Part shown: in pieces, positions 1 through 5,894 of the stretch
How the letters are laid out: every line of letters starts with the position of its first letter
Position numbering within the stretch: the first letter of the stretch is position 1
From: an uncultured Lachnospiraceae bacterium
GTDB taxonomy: Bacteria; Bacillota; Clostridia; Lachnospirales; Lachnospiraceae
Assembly (NCBI GenBank): GCA_946566415.1
Contig: CAMNWW010000025.1
Span: forward strand, 1-16,118
Direction of reading: 5' to 3'
DNA length: 16,118 nucleotides
Position numbers and translations under genes: made by a program
Notes under the pieces: generated by a model
Databases searched by the model: none
Seen by the model: only the letters and a program-made list of their open reading frames with translations
Told to the model about the DNA's origin: nothing

Positions 1-60
1 AACCCCGTTGTGCGGGGTACCGTAACTCAGATTGCCTATTCGGCAATGAATTTCAAAGGG
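1..60 (+). promoter_or_regulatory. Two-hairpin leader element upstream of adk (copy A)
   Basis: Two short hairpins precede adk. The first pairs ACCCCG (2-7) with CGGGGT (13-18) around a 5-nt loop. The second pairs ATTGCC (31-36) with GGCAAT (42-47) around the loop TATTC. The second stem ends 31 nt before the adk ATG. A closely related arrangement lies at 7028-7072, 29 nt before rpiB, with matching linker (TCAGA) and loop (TAWTC) sequences. Neither copy has a T-run after the hairpins, so termination is unlikely. A translational or RNA-stability role for a protein- or ligand-binding leader is inferred. I do not recognise it as a named RNA family. Its promoter would lie upstream of the window. 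Confidence 0.6.
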
Positions 61-78
61 TAAGGAAGGAAAGTGACC

Positions 79-723
79 ATGAAAATCATTATGTTAGGCG
101 CGCCGGGAGCAGGAAAAGGGACACAAGCGAAGAAAATCGCGGCTAAATATGGCATCCCTCATATTTCTACAGGCGATATTTTCCGGGCAAACATTAAGAA
201 TGGAACGGAGCTTGGGAAGAAGGCAAAGACATACATGGACCAGGGGCTTCTCGTGCCGGACGAGCTGGTGGTGGATCTGGTGGTAGATCGTGTGAACCAA
301 AAGGACTGTGCAAAGGGATATGTTCTGGACGGGTTTCCGAGGACGATCCCCCAGGCGGAAGCGCTTGATGCGGCTCTTGCAGAGCAGGGACAAAAAATAG
401 ACTATGCGATAGACGTCGACGTACCGGATGAGAATATTATCCGCCGGATGGGCGGACGCCGTGCATGTGTAGGGTGCGGCGCTACATATCACCTTGTCTA
501 TGCCGCTCCGAAGAAGGATGGAATCTGCGATACATGTGGAGGGGAATTGATCTTAAGAGATGACGACAAGCCGGAGACAGTGGAAAAGCGGTTAGGTGTT
601 TACCACGAACAGACACAGCCTTTAATTGATTATTATACGAATGCCGGAATCTTAAAAACAGTGGACGGAACAGTGGATATGGAAGATGTATTTGGCGCCA
701 TTGTTTCTATATTAGGAGAATAA
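79..723 (+). CDS. adk: Adenylate kinase
   Basis: Cytoplasmic phosphotransferase that converts AMP and ATP to two ADP, keeping the adenylate pool in balance and supplying the precursor of ATP and dATP. The 214-residue product has the P-loop GAPGAGKGT at residues 7-15, the DGFPRT segment at 84-89 near the AMP-binding site, and a long-type LID domain. Four cysteines (C130, C133, C150, C153) in two CxxC pairs would bind structural zinc, as in many Gram-positive enzymes. The start is taken as ATG 79, about 9 nt after AAGGAAGG (62-69). An in-frame GTG at 73 would sit only 3 nt from that site and would add two non-conserved residues. It follows the two-hairpin leader and lies only 3 nt from map, so the two genes are probably co-transcribed. 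In this gene order secY usually lies just upstream, but that is outside the window. Confidence 0.97.
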   Translation: MKIIMLGAPGAGKGTQAKKIAAKYGIPHISTGDIFRANIKNGTELGKKAKTYMDQGLLVPDELVVDLVVDRVNQKDCAKGYVLDGFPRTIPQAEALDAALAEQGQKIDYAIDVDVPDENIIRRMGGRRACVGCGATYHLVYAAPKKDGICDTCGGELILRDDDKPETVEKRLGVYHEQTQPLIDYYTNAGILKTVDGTVDMEDVFGAIVSILGE

Positions 724-726
724 CAG

Positions 727-1518
727 ATGCCGATTACGATTAAATCAGAAAGAGAAATAGCGCTGATGACTGAGGCGGGCAGGATTCTGGAAATCGTACA
801 TGCGGAACTGGAAAAAGCTTTAAGACCGGGAATGACGACGCTGGATATTGACGCGTTGGGAGAGGAAGTGATTCGCAGTTTCGGCTGCGAACCTTCTTTC
901 CTGAATTATAATGGGTATCCGGCATCTATCTGTGTTTCTGTAAATAACGAGGTCGTCCATGGGATTCCCTCAAAGAAACGGGTCATCCATGAAGGTGATA
1001 TCGTAAGCCTAGATGCCGGGGTGATCTACAAGGGGTATCATTCGGATGCGGCGAGAACGCATGTAGTCGGCGAGGCAAAACCCGAAGTAAAGAAGCTGAT
1101 CGAGGTGACCAGGCAGAGTTTTTTTGAAGGTATAAAGTTCGCAAAAGAAGGCAATCATCTATTTGATATATCGAATGCGGTCGGGCGTTATGTGCGGAGG
1201 TTCGGCTATGGCATAGTGCGGGAGCTGTGCGGACATGGAATTGGAACGCGTCTGCATGAAGAACCGGAAATCCCAAACTTCCCTATGCTCCGCAGGGGAC
1301 CGAAGCTGAAAGCAGGGATGACGCTGGCGATTGAGCCGATGATCAACCTCGGAACGGCAAAAGTCAGATGGCTGGACGATGATTGGACGGTTGTCACAGC
1401 GGACGGGGCGCCTTCAGCACACTATGAGAATACAGTGCTGGTCACGAAAGGGGGGCCAGAGATTTTGACACTTACCGGGATACAGGAGGATGCAGTTGCA
1501 AAAGGGCGCACAGAATAG
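727..1518 (+). CDS. map: Methionine aminopeptidase, type I
   Basis: Removes the initiator methionine from nascent proteins after deformylation, acting in the cytoplasm near the ribosome exit. All five metal ligands and the substrate-contacting histidine of the type I family are present: H78, D96, D107, H170, E203 and E234, within NNEVVHGIPS, SLDAGV, HSDAAR, CGHGIG, AIEPM and HYENTV. At 263 residues it is slightly longer than the usual 250 or so, the extra being a short polar C-terminal tail. The start ATG is set by AGGAG (714-718), which lies inside the last codons of adk, so adk and map are translationally close or coupled. The position between adk and infA is the standard Gram-positive arrangement. 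Confidence 0.97.
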   Translation: MPITIKSEREIALMTEAGRILEIVHAELEKALRPGMTTLDIDALGEEVIRSFGCEPSFLNYNGYPASICVSVNNEVVHGIPSKKRVIHEGDIVSLDAGVIYKGYHSDAARTHVVGEAKPEVKKLIEVTRQSFFEGIKFAKEGNHLFDISNAVGRYVRRFGYGIVRELCGHGIGTRLHEEPEIPNFPMLRRGPKLKAGMTLAIEPMINLGTAKVRWLDDDWTVVTADGAPSAHYENTVLVTKGGPEILTLTGIQEDAVAKGRTE

Positions 1519-1576
1519 AGGAAATGGTCAGGGCGGCATACCTGAATGTCCAAAAGGCGTGGACAGGGAGGAAGAG

Positions 1577-1843
1577 ATGGACAGATGGGAAATAGGAATG
1601 CTTGCGCGGTCTCTTGCAGGACATGATAAAGATAGGGTTTATGTCATATATAGTTTGGAAGAAGCATATGTATATTTAGTGGACGGGGAAAATAGAACCC
1701 GAAAGAAGCCGAAAAAGAAAAAGAAAAAGCATGTGCAGCTTATCAGAAGAAAATATGATACCGCGCAGGCGGACGATATAAAAATCAAGCGGATACTTAA
1801 GGAGTACAGAACTCAGGAAAGAGGAATGAAGGAGGAATCATAA
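1577..1843 (+). CDS. Small lysine-rich KOW-type RNA-binding protein
   Basis: An 88-residue basic protein of a family found between map and infA in many Clostridia and usually annotated as a KOW-domain or L14e-like RNA-binding protein. No precise function is established that I know of. The first part (EIGMLARSLAGHDKDRVYVI and the following ~25 residues) fits a KOW/SH3-like barrel. It is followed by a run of lysines (residues about 45-52) and a charged helical tail, both suited to RNA contact. The start is taken as ATG 1577 because GGAGG (1567-1571) lies 5 nt upstream. The reading frame is open back to 1490, but that stretch has no good ribosome binding site and its residues look non-coding. 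The stop codon is one base from the infA start, and the infA Shine-Dalgarno lies inside this gene, which suggests coupling to IF-1 production. A role in ribosome assembly or translation is inferred from context. Confidence 0.85.
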   Translation: MDRWEIGMLARSLAGHDKDRVYVIYSLEEAYVYLVDGENRTRKKPKKKKKKHVQLIRRKYDTAQADDIKIKRILKEYRTQERGMKEES

Positions 1844-1844
1844 T

Positions 1845-2063
1845 ATGTCGAAAGCAGACGTTATTGAAATTGAAGGGACTGTAGTAGAGAAGCTGCCGAA
1901 TGCCATGTTTCAGGTGGAGCTAGAAAACGGACACCAGGTACTGGCGCATATCAGCGGAAAGCTGCGGATGAATTTTATTAAGATTTTGCCCGGTGATAAA
2001 GTAACATTAGAATTATCCCCATATGACCTGTCAAAGGGAAGAATTATATGGAGAGATAAATAA
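1845..2063 (+). CDS. infA: Translation initiation factor IF-1
   Basis: A 72-residue single OB-fold protein that binds the ribosomal A site of the 30S subunit and assists IF-2 and IF-3 in start-site selection. The sequence matches the family over its full length, including EGTVVEKLPNAMFQVEL, the HISGKLRMNFI segment and the C-terminal GRIIWR. The length is exactly that of the usual bacterial IF-1. The ribosome binding site GGAGG (1831-1835) overlaps the end of the upstream KOW gene, 9 nt before the ATG. The stop codon is followed after only 7 bases by the -35 box of a strong promoter, so infA appears to close the first transcriptional segment without a visible terminator, and readthrough into rpmJ is likely. 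Confidence 0.98.
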   Translation: MSKADVIEIEGTVVEKLPNAMFQVELENGHQVLAHISGKLRMNFIKILPGDKVTLELSPYDLSKGRIIWRDK

Positions 2064-2070
2064 ATTACTA

Positions 2071-2100
2071 TTGACTTTATAATTTCTATAGTGCTATAAT
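2071..2100 (+). promoter_or_regulatory. SigmaA-type promoter upstream of rpmJ
   Basis: TTGACT (2071-2076) and TATAAT (2095-2100) are separated by 18 bp. That gives a 5/6 match at -35 and a perfect -10 box. The expected start is near 2107. The spacer is very A/T-rich. This promoter lies inside the ribosomal-protein cluster and would give rpmJ and the alpha-operon genes expression independent of adk-map-infA. Confidence 0.8.
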
Positions 2101-2110
2101 ATTATGCGTA

Positions 2111-2144
2111 CTGCCATCAGATATTTTAGGCAGACTGATAATGG
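2111..2144 (+). promoter_or_regulatory. Interleaved inverted repeats at the 5' end of the rpmJ transcript
   Basis: Four short arms occur in order: CTGCC (2111-2115), ATCAG (2116-2120), GGCAG (2129-2133) and CTGAT (2135-2139). The first pairs with the third and the second with the fourth, giving a pseudoknot-like or mutually exclusive pair of hairpins. CCAT/ATGG pairing (2114-2117 with 2141-2144) would strengthen the second option. The structure would sit within a few bases of the predicted transcript start and 33 nt or more before rpmJ. Its function is unknown. A fold that switches, or one that protects the 5' end, is an inference. Confidence 0.35.
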
Positions 2145-2176
2145 AAAACAGGCAAGGGAGGAAAGGAGGATTTGAC

Positions 2177-2290
2177 ATGAAGGTTAGATCATCAGTAAAA
2201 CCGATATGCGAGAAATGTAAAGTTATCAAGAGAAAAGGACGTGTCAGAATTATCTGCGAGAATCCGAAACATAAACAGAGACAAGGGTAG
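2177..2290 (+). CDS. rpmJ: Ribosomal protein bL36
   Basis: A 37-residue zinc-ribbon protein of the large ribosomal subunit, too short for most gene finders but unmistakable. It begins MKVRSSVKPICEKC and carries the zinc ligands C11, C14, C27 and H32, so this is the zinc-binding (C+) paralogue rather than the zinc-free form used under zinc starvation. A strong ribosome binding site (AAAGGAGG, 2162-2169) lies 7 nt before the ATG. The gene follows its own promoter. The last codons and stop form one arm of a hairpin (ACAAGGGTAG 2281-2290 with CTACCTTGT 2301-2309). Confidence 0.97.
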   Translation: MKVRSSVKPICEKCKVIKRKGRVRIICENPKHKQRQG

Positions 2291-2309
2291 GCATTGAACA
2301 CTACCTTGT
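2281..2309 (+). other. Hairpin spanning the rpmJ stop codon
   Basis: ACAAGGGTAG (2281-2290) can pair with CTACCTTGT (2301-2309), leaving one bulged base and a 10-nt loop. The following bases are T-rich but contain no clean T-run, so this is at best a weak terminator. It could equally be a processing or 3'-end-stabilising hairpin that separates rpmJ mRNA from the rpsM transcript. Confidence 0.4.
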
Positions 2310-2323
2310 ACGATGTTTATTAT
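2294..2323 (+). promoter_or_regulatory. Candidate promoter for rpsM operon
   Basis: TTGAAC (2294-2299) and TATTAT (2318-2323) are 18 bp apart, with 4/6 and 5/6 matches to the sigmaA consensus. The predicted start near 2330 falls exactly where the strongly structured rpsM leader begins, which supports it. The -35 box lies in the loop of the rpmJ stop-codon hairpin. Confidence 0.45.
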
Positions 2324-2329
2324 GAATCA

Positions 2330-2623
2330 GGCGGCTGATAGCGGGAGGCGCAAACGGTGTGCATAAGCGCGGACTGCTATTTCAAATATACAGGGAAGCA
2401 CCCCACTTGTGAAGAGCAGAAGTGGTGATTTCAAGTATATTGCTTAGAATACCGGCTGTCATTAGCCGTGAAGACGGTTGCCGGAAAAGGGTGCGGATAC
2501 CGACGCGCCTGGGCTGGGATATCGGAGACGGACTTCGGTAGGGTACAGACTCTCAAGTACCCGCAGCCTCATTGTAAGACAAAATCAGGAATCAAGATCA
2601 GAGAAAACGGAGGAAATCACAAA
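2330..2623 (+). promoter_or_regulatory. Long structured leader of rpsM
   Basis: About 290 nt without a convincing gene, but full of complementary arms. They are ATAGC 2338-2342/GCTAT 2376-2380 enclosing GCGC 2348-2351/GCGC 2367-2370; AATATAC 2385-2391/GTATATT 2435-2441 enclosing CCACTT 2403-2408/AAGTGG 2420-2425; CCGGC 2452-2456/GCCGG 2480-2484 stacked on AGCCGT 2464-2469/ACGGTT 2474-2479 with a GAAG tetraloop; TGCGG 2492-2496/CCGCA 2561-2565; TACCG 2498-2502/CGGTA 2536-2540; and GGGTAC 2541-2546/GTACCC 2557-2562. The last three partly compete. The final 50 nt before rpsM are purine-rich and unstructured and hold the ribosome binding site. The alpha operon is autoregulated by S4 through a leader pseudoknot in E. 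coli. A comparable feedback role here is inferred, and the sequence does not obviously resemble that element or a T-box. Confidence 0.55.
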
Positions 2624-2992
2624 ATGGCTCGTATTGCAGGTGTAGACTTACCAAGAGACAAACGTGTAGAGATTGGATTGACTTATATCTACGGGATCGG
2701 CAGAGCAAGTTCTGACCGTATCCTTAAAGAAGCAGGAGTGAATCCGGACACACGCTGCAGAGATTTGACGGATGAAGAAGTCAAGAGGATCAGTGCAGTT
2801 ATCGATGAGACTCAGACGGTCGAAGGTGATCTTAGAAGAGAGATCGCCCTGAATATTAAGAGGCTTCAGGAGATTGGATGCTATAGAGGTATCCGGCATA
2901 GAAAAGGACTTCCTGTTCGTGGTCAGAAGACTAAAACGAACGCAAGGACAAGAAAAGGTCCGAAGAGAACTGTTGCGAATAAGAAGAAATAA
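2624..2992 (+). CDS. rpsM: Ribosomal protein uS13
   Basis: A 122-residue protein of the 30S head that contacts the P-site tRNA and the 50S bridge. The family signature is complete: MARIAGVDLPRDKRVEIGLT, the YGIGRA helix-turn segment, and the basic C-terminal tail GLPVRGQKTKTNARTRKGPK. The start is ATG 2624, 10 nt after GGAGG (2609-2613). The frame is open upstream to a GTG at 2468, but that stretch has no ribosome binding site and coincides with the structured leader, so it is not taken as coding. It is the first gene of the alpha-type operon rpsM-rpsK-rpsD-rpoA-rplQ. Confidence 0.97.
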   Translation: MARIAGVDLPRDKRVEIGLTYIYGIGRASSDRILKEAGVNPDTRCRDLTDEEVKRISAVIDETQTVEGDLRREIALNIKRLQEIGCYRGIRHRKGLPVRGQKTKTNARTRKGPKRTVANKKK

Positions 2993-3067
2993 TACGGCTC
3001 GTAAGGCAGCAAAATGAAACCGAATAACAAGGCAACTATAATGAGGAAAGTGTAGGTTAGTTTTATT

Positions 3068-3463
3068 ATGGCTAAAAAAGTTACAAAAAAAGTGACAAAA
3101 AAACGTGTCAAGAAAAACGTTGAACGCGGACAGGCACATATCCAGTCATCTTTCAATAACACGATCGTTACTTTGACGGATGCACAGGGGAATGCATTAT
3201 CATGGGCAAGTGCCGGTGGTCTGGGATTTAGAGGTTCAAGGAAATCTACCCCATATGCAGCTCAGATGGCTGCGGAGACAGCAGCAAAGGCAGCTTTGGT
3301 ACATGGTCTTAAATCAGTAGATGTATTCGTAAAGGGACCCGGTTCAGGAAGAGAAGCAGCAATCCGTGCACTTCAGGCATGCGGAATTGATGTGACAAGT
3401 ATCAGGGACGTGACGCCTGTACCGCATAATGGATGCCGCCCGCCGAAGAGAAGAAGAGTCTAA
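3068..3463 (+). CDS. rpsK: Ribosomal protein uS11
   Basis: A 131-residue protein of the 30S platform that binds 16S rRNA near the E site. It has the standard core (IQSSFNNTIVTLTDAQGNAL, GPGSGREAAIRAL) and the conserved end DVTPVPHNGCRPPKRRRV, after a lysine-rich N-terminal extension. The ribosome binding site is unusual. The best AGGA (3044-3047) lies about 20 nt before the ATG, and only a weak AGG (3054-3056) lies nearer. A 13-codon open frame (3014-3055) with its own AAGG ends 12 nt before rpsK, so initiation may depend on coupling to upstream translation. No better in-frame start exists, because a TAG lies at 3053. Confidence 0.96.
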   Translation: MAKKVTKKVTKKRVKKNVERGQAHIQSSFNNTIVTLTDAQGNALSWASAGGLGFRGSRKSTPYAAQMAAETAAKAALVHGLKSVDVFVKGPGSGREAAIRALQACGIDVTSIRDVTPVPHNGCRPPKRRRV

Positions 3464-3490
3464 TCGAATAATAATAGGAGGATAAAGAGC

Positions 3491-4084
3491 ATGGCAGTAA
3501 ATAGAGTTCCAGTACTGAAAAGATGCCGTTCCCTTGGTATGGAACCGGTATATCTGGGAATTGACAAAAAGTCTAACAGACAGTTAAAGAGAACCAATAG
3601 AAAAATGAGCGATTATGGTCTTCAGTTACGTGAGAAGCAGAAAGCAAAATTTATCTATGGCGTATTAGAAAAACCTTTTAGAAATTATTTTGAGAAGGCA
3701 CAGCAGATGAAAGGAATGACCGGCGATAATCTTATGGTCCTTCTGGAGTCCAGGCTGGACAACGTTATCTTCCGTCTCGGCTTTGCGAGGACAAGACGGG
3801 AGGCAAGGCAGATCGTTGGCCATAAGCATGTCCTGGTGAATGGAAAACAGGTTAAGATTCCGTCTTACCTGATCAAGGCCGGCGATACGATTGAAATCAA
3901 AGAAGCTAAGAGAAGCTCTCAAAGGTATAAAGAAATCCTGGAAGTTACAGGAGGACGTATGGTGCCGGATTGGTTAGAAGCAGATGCTGAAAATCTGAAA
4001 GGCACTGTAAAAGAACTTCCACTTCGCGAAGCGATTGATGTTCCTGTAGACGAGATGTTGATTGTCGAGTTGTATTCTAAGTAA
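3491..4084 (+). CDS. rpsD: Ribosomal protein uS4
   Basis: A 197-residue primary binder of 16S rRNA that nucleates assembly of the 30S body. In several bacteria it is also the translational repressor of its own operon. The S4 RNA-binding domain runs from about residue 85 to 150 (SRLDNVIFRLGFARTRREAR, HVLVNGKQVKIPSYL). The N-terminal region has a single cysteine (C12), so this is the zinc-free form. AGGAGG (3476-3481) lies 9 nt before the ATG. The gene sits between rpsK and rpoA as usual. Because S4 controls the alpha operon in E. coli, it is the first protein to test as a ligand of the long rpsM leader. That link is inferred. Confidence 0.97.
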   Translation: MAVNRVPVLKRCRSLGMEPVYLGIDKKSNRQLKRTNRKMSDYGLQLREKQKAKFIYGVLEKPFRNYFEKAQQMKGMTGDNLMVLLESRLDNVIFRLGFARTRREARQIVGHKHVLVNGKQVKIPSYLIKAGDTIEIKEAKRSSQRYKEILEVTGGRMVPDWLEADAENLKGTVKELPLREAIDVPVDEMLIVELYSK

Positions 4085-4147
4085 GATGCATCTCAAGAAA
4101 GAGTAAAAACCCTCAACATCAAAAACCCACAAGGAGGGAGCAAAATA

Positions 4148-5107
4148 GTGTTTGATTTTAATAAACCCAATATTGAAATTACAGAGGTTTCAGAAGATAA
4201 AAAATATGGCAGATTTGTAGTAGAGCCTTTGGAGAGAGGATATGGAACCACATTAGGTAATTCTTTGAGAAGAATTATGCTTTCTTCTTTACCAGGGGCA
4301 GCGATCAGCCAGATTAAAATCGACGGTGTGCTGCATGAATTCAGTTCAATTCCAGGTGTAAAGGAAGATGTGACTGAGGTTATCATGAATTTGAAATCCC
4401 TGGCTATCAAAAATACTTCTGATACCGATGAGCCGAAAACGGCATACATCGAGTTTGAAGGTGAGGGTGTTGTAACAGGGGCAGACATTCAGGCAGATTC
4501 AGACATTGAGATCGTCAATCCGGAGACAGTGATCGCGACCTTGAACGGCGGGACAGACTGCAAGCTTTATATGGAACTGACTATAACAAGAGGCAGAGGA
4601 TATGTGGGTGCTGAAAAGAATAAGACGGAAGATATGCCGATAGGCGTAATTCCAATTGATTCGATCTACACGCCGGTAGAACGTGTCAACCTTACAGTTG
4701 AAAATACACGTGTCGGTCAGATTACTGATTTTGACAAGCTGACGCTGGATGTATGGACAAACGGTACCCTTATGCCGGATGAGGCAGTCAGTCTGGCGGC
4801 GAAGGTACTTAACGAACATCTGAAGCTGTTCATTGATCTGTCAGAAGTTGCGCAGGCGGCGGAAGTTATGATTGAGAAGGAAGACGATGAGAAAGAGAAA
4901 GTCCTCGAAATGAGTATCGATGAGCTTGAGCTTTCTGTACGTTCCTATAACTGTCTGAAGAGAGCAGGAATCAACACGGTGGAGGAATTGACGAATAGGA
5001 CGCCGGAGGATATGATGAAGGTTCGGAATCTTGGACGTAAATCCCTGGAAGAAGTCCTTGCAAAATTAAAAGAACTCGGTCTGGAATTAAGCCAGGGCGA
5101 GGAATAG
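4148..5107 (+). CDS. rpoA: RNA polymerase alpha subunit
   Basis: A 319-residue scaffold subunit of RNA polymerase. The N-terminal domain (about 1-230) dimerises and binds beta and beta', with the conserved RFVVEPLERGYGTTLGNSLR and SIPGVKEDVTEVIMN segments. After an acidic linker (about 235-250), the C-terminal domain (about 253-312) carries the UP-element and activator-binding helix-hairpin-helix, seen as SVRSYNCLKRAGINTVEEL and RNLGRKSLEEV. Translation starts at a GTG (4148-4150), supported by AGGAGG (4132-4137) 10 nt upstream and by the usual MFDFNKP start of the family. The GTG start may lower its yield relative to neighbouring ribosomal proteins. A 127-nt structured gap separates it from rplQ. 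Confidence 0.98.
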   Translation: MFDFNKPNIEITEVSEDKKYGRFVVEPLERGYGTTLGNSLRRIMLSSLPGAAISQIKIDGVLHEFSSIPGVKEDVTEVIMNLKSLAIKNTSDTDEPKTAYIEFEGEGVVTGADIQADSDIEIVNPETVIATLNGGTDCKLYMELTITRGRGYVGAEKNKTEDMPIGVIPIDSIYTPVERVNLTVENTRVGQITDFDKLTLDVWTNGTLMPDEAVSLAAKVLNEHLKLFIDLSEVAQAAEVMIEKEDDEKEKVLEMSIDELELSVRSYNCLKRAGINTVEELTNRTPEDMMKVRNLGRKSLEEVLAKLKELGLELSQGEE

Positions 5108-5234
5108 AGCGCCCGGCGAGAGCGGGATGTTCACAACACTATCTGGCTAGTAAGCCCGATGACGCATAACCAGATGGCATATCCGGTAAGTCCGAAGAAG
5201 CACAGATATGTCCCAAATAATGGAGGATAAGGAA
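5108..5234 (+). promoter_or_regulatory. Structured rpoA-rplQ intergenic leader
   Basis: Three potential hairpins lie in 127 nt: CCCG 5112-5115/CGGG 5123-5126; CTATCTGG 5139-5146/CCAGATGG 5170-5177 (8 bp with one G-T pair); and CATATC 5178-5183/GATATG 5205-5210 enclosing CGG/CCG around TAAGT. The last ends 11 nt before the rplQ ribosome binding site (GGAGG, 5222-5226). No promoter or terminator is evident, so a translational control or processing role is inferred. L17 feedback control is one possibility. Confidence 0.45.
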
Positions 5235-5771
5235 ATGGCAAAATATAGAAAGCTTGGCAAGACAGCAAGTCAAAGAAAGGCTTTATTGAGAAATCAGGCG
5301 ACAATGTTGATTCAGCATGGAAAGATTCGGACGACAGAGGCTCGTGCGAAAGAAGTGCGTAAGATTGTAGAGAGCCTCATTGCTATGGCTGTCAGGGAAA
5401 AAGATAACTATGAGGAAGTAACAATCAAGGCGAAGGTTGCAAGAAAAGACAAGGACGGAAAGAGAGTCAAGGAAGTCAAAGACGGCAAGAAAGTTACCGT
5501 TTATGATGAGGTTGAGAAGACGATTAAAAAGGATAAGCCGTCCCGTCTACATGCAAGACATCAGATGCTGAAGGTGCTTTATCCGGTCAAAGAAGTTCCT
5601 GCAGAAGGAACAGGCAGAAAGAAGAATACAAAACAGCTGGATCTGGCAGACAAGTTATTCACAGAAATCGCGCCAAAATATACGGAACGTAAAGGTGGAT
5701 ACACCAGGATCATCAAGATCGGACCGCGTAAAGGTGACGCGGCAATGGAAGTATTGATTGAGCTTGTGTAA
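5235..5771 (+). CDS. rplQ: Ribosomal protein bL17, long form with charged insertion
   Basis: A protein of the large subunit near the peptide exit. Both conserved ends are present: MAKYRKLGKTASQRKALLRN at the start and GGYTRIIKIGPRKGDAA at the end. The product is 178 residues against about 120-127 in B. subtilis and E. coli. The extra is mainly a highly charged insertion between about residues 56 and 103 (rich in K, D and E), with some in the 120-130 loop. Such long L17 forms are, as I recall, common in Lachnospiraceae. The start is ATG 5235, 8 nt after GGAGG (5222-5226). The in-frame ATG at 5208 would have no ribosome binding site and would lie inside the third leader hairpin. It is the last gene of the operon, followed by a strong terminator. 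Confidence 0.96.
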   Translation: MAKYRKLGKTASQRKALLRNQATMLIQHGKIRTTEARAKEVRKIVESLIAMAVREKDNYEEVTIKAKVARKDKDGKRVKEVKDGKKVTVYDEVEKTIKKDKPSRLHARHQMLKVLYPVKEVPAEGTGRKKNTKQLDLADKLFTEIAPKYTERKGGYTRIIKIGPRKGDAAMEVLIELV

Positions 5772-5793
5772 TAGGATAAAGGCGAACGCAAAG

Positions 5794-5828
5794 AAGAGAC
5801 ATGACGGAATTGTTATGTCTCTTTTGTC
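5794..5828 (+). terminator. Intrinsic terminator after rplQ
   Basis: AAGAGACATGAC (5794-5805) pairs with GTTATGTCTCTT (5812-5823) over 12 bp around a 6-nt loop. It is followed by TT, G and a further T-rich stretch. It closes the ribosomal-protein cluster. Confidence 0.85.
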
Positions 5829-5894
5829 ATTATTTACCCATAAGCCAAATGATCTGTCGTTAGATTTTATTCTTGGGCATAGGATAGGGGGATT

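Noticed and set aside
1490..1576. Extension of the KOW protein overlapping map
   Set aside because: Low-complexity, non-conserved residues. ATG 1577 has GGAGG at ideal spacing.
2468..2623. In-frame N-terminal extension of rpsM from a GTG
   Set aside because: No ribosome binding site, residues not like uS13, and the stretch is explained by stems of the leader. The ATG at 2624 has a strong GGAGG and a canonical S13 start.
2330..2623. T-box, cobalamin riboswitch, RNase P RNA, tmRNA or SRP RNA
   Set aside because: I looked for their conserved cores (such as the T-box TGGNACCGCG or the cobalamin-box core) and saw none.
5208..5234. Nine-codon upstream extension of rplQ
   Set aside because: The ATG at 5208 lacks a ribosome binding site and lies in a hairpin arm. 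ATG 5235 has GGAGG at 8 nt and the conserved MAKYRKLG start.
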